From: Streptosporangiaceae bacterium
GTDB taxonomy: Bacteria > Actinomycetota > Actinomycetes > Streptosporangiales > Streptosporangiaceae
Assembly: GCA_025934635.1 (NCBI GenBank)
Contig: JAICWX010000445.1
Coordinates: 1-5,960 of the forward strand
Direction of reading: 5' to 3'
DNA length: 5,960 nt
Of the stretch, positions 1-3,874 are shown piece after piece. Within the stretch, counting starts at the first letter, position 1. Each line of letters begins with the position of its first letter. Below the pieces are notes generated by a model. That model was not told the origin of the DNA and ran no database searches. It saw only the letters and a program-made list of their open reading frames with translations. The position numbers were made by a program, and so were the translations under genes.

Positions 1-606
1 GACCATGAGCAGCTGCTTGAACAGCTGCGGCGACTGCGGCAGCGCGTACCAGTTGCCGGGCCGGAGCCGGACCGGGACCAGGAAGTCGCGCGCGCCCTCC
101 GGGGTGGACCTGGTCAGGTAGGGCGTCTCGACGTTGACGAAGCGGTGCTCGCGCATCACGTCAGAGAGCAGGTAGGCGGCCTGCGACCGGGCCCGCAGGG
201 CCCGCGCGGTCTCGTCCCGCCTGATGTCCAGGTACCGGTACCTGAGCCGGACGTCCTCGCTGACCTCGGCGGAGCCCTCGACCGGGAAGGGCAGCGGCTC
301 GGCCTCGCTGAGCACCTCCACCTCGTCCGCCACGACCTCGATCTCGCCGGTGGGCAGCTCGGGGTTCTCGTTCCCCGCGGGCCGCGCACGCACCGTGCCG
401 GTGACCAGCACGCAGAACTCGGCCCGCAGGTCGTGGGCGGCGGCTTCCTCGCTGCGCCACACCACCTGCACTACGCCGCTCGCGTCGCGCAGGTCGATGA
501 AGACCACGCCGCCGTGGTCCCGGCGCCGCGCCACCCATCCGGACAGCACCACCTTCTCGCCGGCGTGCGCCGTCCGCAGCGTCCCCGCCTCATGGGTGCG
601 GATCAT
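1..606 (-). CDS. aspS: Aspartyl-tRNA synthetase, N-terminal part (cut by left window edge)
   Basis: This class II aminoacyl-tRNA synthetase charges tRNA with aspartate in the cytoplasm. Only the first 202 residues are present; bacterial AspRS is usually near 590. Residues 1-105 form the OB-fold anticodon-binding domain, with the [11 protein letters not shown] and FIDLRD signatures at about 23-41. [12 protein letters not shown] follows at 119-130. Residues 141-178 carry class II motif 1 and the flipping loop ([12 protein letters not shown]), and the fragment ends in [11 protein letters not shown] (191-201), all typical of bacterial AspRS. The ATG at 606-604 is chosen because the protein begins [11 protein letters not shown], as homologues do, and GAGAGGGG (623-616) lies 9 nt upstream. 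His31 and Gly78 match the pattern reported for non-discriminating AspRS. The gene lies 76 bp downstream of the hydrolase gene on the same strand, so co-transcription is possible. Identity is very secure; dual tRNA specificity is inferred. Confidence 0.97.
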   Translation of the reverse strand, partial: MIRTHEAGTLRTAHAGEKVVLSGWVARRRDHGGVVFIDLRDASGVVQVVWRSEEAAAHDLRAEFCVLVTGTVRARPAGNENPELPTGEIEVVADEVEVLSEAEPLPFPVEGSAEVSEDVRLRYRYLDIRRDETARALRARSQAAYLLSDVMREHRFVNVETPYLTRSTPEGARDFLVPVRLRPGNWYALPQSPQLFKQLLMV

Positions 607-615
607 CGGGCTGTG

Positions 616-623
616 CCCCTCTC
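616..623 (-). promoter_or_regulatory. Ribosome binding site of aspS
   Basis: GAGAGGGG on the minus strand lies 9 nt before the ATG at 606-604 and supports that start. Its last three G residues can also pair in a small hairpin (GGGC-ACA-GCCC, 608-618) just before the start codon. That stem is only 4 bp, so any effect on translation is speculative. Confidence 0.6.
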
Positions 624-655
624 GCTCAATTTCACAAGGATCTTTTCTACCGAAC

Positions 656-672
656 GGGCGGGTGGCCCGCCC
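656..672 (-). terminator. Possible weak terminator hairpin after the hydrolase gene
   Basis: A perfect 7-bp G/C stem (GGGCGGG at 656-662, CCCGCCC at 666-672) with a 3-nt loop begins about 10 nt after the hydrolase stop codon when read on the minus strand. No T-run follows (GTTCGGTAG comes next), so it is not a classical intrinsic terminator. Actinobacteria do use hairpins without U-tails, but the short gap to aspS equally allows read-through or an mRNA-processing role. Confidence 0.35.
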
Positions 673-682
673 CGGTACCCGG

Positions 683-1405
683 TCACAGTCCCCGGCGGGG
701 GCCCGCCTCGGGGGTGAGGTCCGCCAGGAACGGATTGGCCCGGCGTTCGGCGCCGATCGTGGTCTGCGGCCCGTGCCCGGACAGCACCACGGTCTGATCC
801 GGCAGGGTCAGGCAGACTCGCGCCAGGCTGCGCAGGATCGTGGGATAGTCCCCGCCGGGAAGGTCGGTACGCCCGATCGACCCCGCGAACAGCAGGTCAC
901 CCGAGAACAATACGTCAACGTCGATTTTGCTTTTACCTTGCGCTGTAAGCGGCGTACTGGCGGGCAGCCGGAATGTCACCGAACCTTCGGTATGCCCGGG
1001 CGCGTGGTCCACGACTATCTCGAGCCCCACGAGGTTCAGGGTCATCCCGTCGGATAGTTCTTTTACATCGTCGGGTTCGGTGAATTCCAGGCCGCCGAAC
1101 AGTTGCTGTCCCGCACCGAGCGACAAGCCCTTGGCCGGGTCGGTAAGCAATACGCGGTCGTCCGGGTGGATGTAGGCCGGGATGCCTTTCGCGCCGCACA
1201 CCGGGGCGACCGACCAGATGTGGTCGATATGGCCGTGCGTGAGCAGGACGGCGGCGGGCCTGAGCCGGTGCTCGGCCAGGATCTCGTTGATCCCGCTCTC
1301 GGCGTCCTGACCCGGGTCGATGATCACGCACTCCTCGCCGGGCGCGGGCGCAACTACATAACAGTTGGCGGCAAACGAGCCGGCCGGGAACCCTGCGACG
1401 AGCAC
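683..1405 (-). CDS. Metallo-beta-lactamase-fold hydrolase, glyoxalase II-like
   Basis: This 240-residue single-domain cytoplasmic enzyme has every metal ligand of the glyoxalase II-like group: THGHIDH at 56-62 (H57, H59, D61, H62), H138 in PGHTEGS, D170 in [19 protein letters not shown], and H211 in SGHGPQTT. The family hydrolyses thioesters such as S-lactoylglutathione or related thiol conjugates through a dinuclear metal centre. The C-terminal helical substrate-binding domain of classical glyoxalase II is absent, so the protein resembles the YcbL-like short form; its thiol cofactor is unknown (mycothiol is plausible in an actinobacterium). There is no signal peptide. The GTG at 1405-1403 is preferred because GAGGAAGGA lies 5 nt upstream and the product starts [16 protein letters not shown], as homologues do. 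It is divergent from the cyclophilin gene and upstream of aspS. A less GC-rich stretch (917-964) encodes the variable segment at residues 148-163. The fold is certain and the substrate is not. Confidence 0.92.
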   Translation of the reverse strand: MLVAGFPAGSFAANCYVVAPAPGEECVIIDPGQDAESGINEILAEHRLRPAAVLLTHGHIDHIWSVAPVCGAKGIPAYIHPDDRVLLTDPAKGLSLGAGQQLFGGLEFTEPDDVKELSDGMTLNLVGLEIVVDHAPGHTEGSVTFRLPASTPLTAQGKSKIDVDVLFSGDLLFAGSIGRTDLPGGDYPTILRSLARVCLTLPDQTVVLSGHGPQTTIGAERRANPFLADLTPEAGPRRGL

Positions 1406-1410
1406 AAGCG

Positions 1411-1419
1411 TCCTTCCTC
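1411..1419 (-). promoter_or_regulatory. Ribosome binding site of the hydrolase gene
   Basis: GAGGAAGGA on the minus strand ends 5 nt before the GTG at 1405-1403. It decides the GTG start, since no in-frame ATG is suitably placed. Confidence 0.7.
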
Positions 1420-1434
1420 ACGATACGGTGTCTC

Positions 1435-1461
1435 AGGCTACCGGACTCGCATGGCCGCGAA
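1435..1461 (-). promoter_or_regulatory. Candidate promoter for the hydrolase gene
   Basis: Read on the minus strand, TAGCCT (1440-1435) fits the actinobacterial -10 pattern TAnnnT. TTCGCG (1461-1456) is a loose -35 candidate, with a 15-bp spacer that is shorter than ideal. Transcription would start near 1428, giving a leader of about 23 nt to the GTG at 1405. The -10 match is reasonable and the -35 is poor. Confidence 0.3.
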
Positions 1462-1502
1462 CCGATAACGATGGGTACCAGTCCAGGCATCTGGCAGGTA
1501 CG

Positions 1503-1522
1503 ATTCGCGAACGATCGCGAAT
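1503..1522. promoter_or_regulatory. 20-bp palindrome, candidate operator in the divergent intergenic region
   Basis: ATTCGCGA (1503-1510) and TCGCGAAT (1515-1522) are perfect inverted repeats separated by ACGA. The core TCGCGA occurs at 1505 and 1515, 10 bp apart, and a degenerate third version (TGCGAG) follows at 1525, so the motif is phased with about one DNA helical turn. The element lies about 100 bp upstream of the hydrolase start and about 155 bp upstream of the cyclophilin start, where a dimeric repressor or activator could affect both. The binding protein is unknown. Self-complementary CG-rich words are common in such DNA, but a perfect 8+8 arrangement is longer than usual. Confidence 0.45.
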
Positions 1523-1533
1523 ATTGCGAGGCT

Positions 1534-1562
1534 CCGGGAGGCTCCCGGGGTTTCGGGAGGCC
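1534..1562 (+). repeat. GC-rich inverted repeat / hairpin upstream of the cyclophilin gene
   Basis: CTCCCG (1542-1547) pairs with CGGGAG (1554-1559) across the loop GGGTTT, and the stem can be extended by two pairs (1540-1541 with 1561-1562) past a bulged G1560. The left arm can instead pair with CCGGGAG at 1534-1540, giving two mutually exclusive folds. GTTTCGGGA at 1550-1558 recurs exactly at 1579-1587. The block could be a leader structure if transcription begins upstream of it, or a protein-binding site. I see no convincing promoter between it and the start at 1676. Confidence 0.35.
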
Positions 1563-1659
1563 CTGAGGCACTGCCCCAGTTTCGGGATCAGCGGTATGCA
1601 CCGGGTTCGTTGGCCTGCCTCCCGTGGATACCGGCGGTAGCCGAATAGCGCGACAGGCC

Positions 1660-1667
1660 AAGGAGGA
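1660..1667 (+). promoter_or_regulatory. Ribosome binding site of the cyclophilin gene
   Basis: AAGGAGGA is a near-perfect Shine-Dalgarno sequence 8 nt before the GTG at 1676. It fixes that codon as the start. Confidence 0.85.
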
Positions 1668-1675
1668 CGCGACCG

Positions 1676-2584
1676 GTGGCGGGTAAGAACGAGCGCCAGC
1701 GCAGGCAAGCCAGGGAAAAGTTCCGCCGCCAGCAGGAGCTGCGGATGGCCCGGCAGCAGCAGCTCAGGAAGCGCTGGCTGATCGGCGGCAGCGCGGTCCT
1801 CGCCGCAGCGCTCATCGCCTCCCTGCTCGTGGTGTTCCTCCCCGGGGGCGGCGCCAAGAAGGCAGCCGCGTCGCCGAGCAAGTCGCCGAGCGCTTCTGCC
1901 TCGGCATCCGCCACTACCACCGCCGCCGCCGTCGCCGAGCCGGCGCATCACTGCAGCTACACGTCGACCACAGCGGCCGCCAAGAAGGTGAGCCTGCCGC
2001 CGGCCACGCCCGATTACGCCTCCAGCTACCAGGCCACGATCAACACCAACCTGGGCAAGATCACCTTCAACCTGCTCAACAGCAAGGCCACGTGCACGGT
2101 CAACTCCTTCGTCCACCTGGCCGAGGCGGGTTACTTCAACAAGACCCAGTGCCACCGGGTGGTGAACAGCAGTATCTACGTACTGCAGTGCGGGGATCCG
2201 TACGCCACGTCGACCACCAAGCTGACCTGCAGCACGACCAGCAAAATCGGGACTGGCACTCCGGGTTACGATTTCGCCAACGAGAACGTCACGGGCGCCA
2301 AATACCCGGCGGGGACGGTGGCGATGGCGAATACGGGCACGGCGAACAGTAACGGCAGCCAGTTCTTCATCGTGTTCAAGGACAGCTCGACCGGTCTCAC
2401 GCCGGCCGGCCGAACACCTTCGTATACACCGTTCGCCACGGTGTCCTCTGGGCTCGGTATCGTCCAGAATGTGGCTAAGGATGGATACTCGTGTCAGTAT
2501 GTCGACCCTACGACGGGGAGCCCCGAAGGCGGAGCACCGAAGGAAAAGGTCATTATTGACAGCGTGGCGGTCAAGAAAGCCTGA
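1676..2584 (+). CDS. Membrane-anchored cyclophilin-type peptidyl-prolyl cis-trans isomerase
   Basis: This 302-residue protein should catalyse proline isomerisation during folding of proteins outside the membrane. Residues 1-33 are strongly basic and Gln/Arg-rich (cytoplasmic). Residues 35-55 form one hydrophobic helix, giving N-in/C-out topology without a cleavage site. Residues 60-88 are an Ala/Ser/Pro linker, and 115-300 are the cyclophilin domain. Catalytic landmarks are R161 (CHRV), Q171 (LQCGDP), MANTG at 217-221 and GSQFF at 227-231. The position equivalent to human CypA Phe60 appears to be Tyr168, and the His126 position appears to be Tyr250. Six cysteines (93, 140, 159, 172, 185, 273) all lie in the extracytoplasmic part. 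The architecture and length match the actinobacterial PpiB-like group that neighbours rel (Mtb Rv2582 type). The DUF349 gene follows after 29 bp, so the two probably form an operon. Fold and topology are very likely; isomerase activity is likely but untested. Confidence 0.93.
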   Translation: MAGKNERQRRQAREKFRRQQELRMARQQQLRKRWLIGGSAVLAAALIASLLVVFLPGGGAKKAAASPSKSPSASASASATTTAAAVAEPAHHCSYTSTTAAAKKVSLPPATPDYASSYQATINTNLGKITFNLLNSKATCTVNSFVHLAEAGYFNKTQCHRVVNSSIYVLQCGDPYATSTTKLTCSTTSKIGTGTPGYDFANENVTGAKYPAGTVAMANTGTANSNGSQFFIVFKDSSTGLTPAGRTPSYTPFATVSSGLGIVQNVAKDGYSCQYVDPTTGSPEGGAPKEKVIIDSVAVKKA

Positions 2585-2601
2585 CACGAGCACGACACAG
2601 C

Positions 2602-2607
2602 AGGAGG
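2602..2607 (+). promoter_or_regulatory. Ribosome binding site of the DUF349 gene
   Basis: AGGAGG lies 6 nt before the GTG at 2614 and supports this start. It falls in the 29-bp gap after the cyclophilin stop codon, where there is little room for a separate promoter. Confidence 0.85.
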
Positions 2608-2613
2608 TTCGCC

Positions 2614-3852
2614 GTGACCACCCCCAACCATCCGTGGGGCCGGGTCGACCCTGACGGGACGGTCTATGTCCGGACCGCCGACGGCGAGCGGGTGATCGGC
2701 TCGTGGCAGGCGGGGAGCCCGGAGGAGGCGATCGCCTTCTTCGCGCGCAAGTACGAGTCGCTGGAGACCGAGGTCGTGCTGCTCGAGCAGCGGATCGCCT
2801 CGACCGACATGGCCCCCGCGCAGGCCTCCGCCAGCGTCCAGCGGCTGTCGCGGAGCATCTCCGAGGCCAATGCGCTCGGTGACCTCGACGGGCTCCGGAC
2901 CCGGCTGGAACGGCTGACCGAGGACGTCGGCCACCGCCGCGAGGAGGCCAAGGCCGCCCGCGAGCAGGCGCGGGTGCATGCCAAGGAGATCAAGGAGCGG
3001 ATCGTCGCCGAGGCCGAGCAGATCGCGGCCGAGGCCACCCACTGGAAGAGCAGCGGCGAGCGGATGCGCGAGCTGCTCGAGGAGTGGAAGGCGGCGCCGC
3101 ACGCCGACCGCGCCGCCGAGGCCGTGCTGTGGAAGCGGCTGTCCGCGGCGCGCAACACGTTCACCAAGCGGCGCAAGGCATACTTCGCCAACCTCGAAGC
3201 CGAGCGCGAGGACGTCAAGGCGCGCAAGGAGAAACTGTGCGCCGATGCCGAGGAGCTGTCCTCCTCGACCGAATGGGGCCCTACCACCAGCGCGTTCCGT
3301 GAGCTGATGCAGCAGTGGAAGGCGGCCGGGCGTGCGGACCGGGACGCCGAGGCCGAACTGTGGAAGCGGTTCCGGGGTGCCCAGGACAAGTTCTTCAATG
3401 CCCGCGCCGAGGTGTTCTCGGCCAAGGACGCGGCGCTGCGCGAGCACGCCGAGGCCAAGCAGCAGCTGCTCGAGCAGGCGCAGGCGCTGCTGCCGGTGAC
3501 CGACTACCGCTCGGCCCGGTCCTCGCTGCGCGGCATCCAGGAGAAGTGGGAGCAGATCGGGGCGGTCCCGCGGGACTCGCGCGAGCAGCTCGAATCAGGG
3601 CTGCGGCGGGTCGAGGAGGCGGTGCGCAAGGCGGAGGAGAACCAGTGGCGCCGGTCCAATCCCGAGGCCCTGGCCCGGGCCGAGGGTACCGTAGCCCAGC
3701 TGCGCACCACCATCGCCCAGCTCGAGCAGCAGCTGGCCAAGGCCAGGGACAAGGGCGACGCCCGGGCCGAGCGCAACGCCACCGAAGCGCTGACCGCCCG
3801 CCGCGCCTGGCTCACCGAAGCCGAGAACACCCTGGCGGAGTTCTCGAGCTAG
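2614..3852 (+). CDS. DUF349-repeat coiled-coil protein of unknown function
   Basis: This 412-residue protein is cytoplasmic, with no signal peptide or membrane helix. Residues 8-55 form a short N-terminal module (WGRVDPDGTVYVRTADGERVIGSW). Residues 50-145 are charged, helix-prone coiled coil. Three DUF349 repeats then follow with an exact period of 77 residues: Trp158, Trp235 and Trp312 align, as do Trp144, Trp221 and Tyr298. The second conserved Trp, in LWKR, is present in repeats one and two (173, 250) but lost in the third. The tail (350-412) is another Ala/Glu/Arg-rich coiled coil. Such a layout suggests an elongated scaffold or nucleic-acid/protein-binding rod, but no catalytic motif is visible and I know of no established function. 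It is probably co-transcribed with the cyclophilin gene and converges on rel. DUF349 next to actinobacterial rel is recurrent as I recall, so a role in the same physiology is possible but unproven. Confidence 0.9.
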   Translation: MTTPNHPWGRVDPDGTVYVRTADGERVIGSWQAGSPEEAIAFFARKYESLETEVVLLEQRIASTDMAPAQASASVQRLSRSISEANALGDLDGLRTRLERLTEDVGHRREEAKAAREQARVHAKEIKERIVAEAEQIAAEATHWKSSGERMRELLEEWKAAPHADRAAEAVLWKRLSAARNTFTKRRKAYFANLEAEREDVKARKEKLCADAEELSSSTEWGPTTSAFRELMQQWKAAGRADRDAEAELWKRFRGAQDKFFNARAEVFSAKDAALREHAEAKQQLLEQAQALLPVTDYRSARSSLRGIQEKWEQIGAVPRDSREQLESGLRRVEEAVRKAEENQWRRSNPEALARAEGTVAQLRTTIAQLEQQLAKARDKGDARAERNATEALTARRAWLTEAENTLAEFSS

Positions 3853-3874
3853 GAGGGCGGCGCGCGCTAGCTCG
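3845..3874. terminator. Inverted repeat spanning both convergent stop codons, candidate bidirectional terminator
   Basis: CGAGCTAG (3845-3852) and CTAGCTCG (3867-3874) are perfect 8-bp inverted repeats separated by 14 nt (GAGGGCGGCGCGCG). Transcripts from either strand could fold into the same stem. The left arm ends with the TAG stop of the DUF349 gene and the right arm contains the TAG stop of rel read on the other strand. No T-run flanks either side, so termination would be of the U-tail-independent kind or Rho-assisted. The symmetry is seen directly; terminator function is inferred. Confidence 0.5.

Noticed and set aside
607..682. A T-box or amino-acid-responsive leader before aspS
   Set aside because: The gap is only 76 bp and shows no T-box consensus or specifier-stem architecture; only short G/C hairpins are visible.
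224..1057. A 277-codon plus-strand open frame crossing aspS and the hydrolase gene
   Set aside because: It runs antisense to two clearly real genes and across their intergenic gap. The product is low-complexity and resembles no protein I know.
1523..1659. Promoter for the cyclophilin/DUF349 pair
   Set aside because: I looked for TAnnnT with a suitably spaced TTGAC-like element. Candidates such as TATGCA at 1595 and TAGCCG at 1638 lack a good last T or an acceptable -35, so no specific promoter is reported.
1433..2593. A 386-codon open frame on the minus strand opposite the cyclophilin gene
   Set aside because: Its translation is Arg/Gly/Ala-rich with no recognisable domain, and it is fully antisense to a gene with clear cyclophilin motifs and a strong ribosome binding site. 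Long antisense frames are expected in GC-rich DNA.
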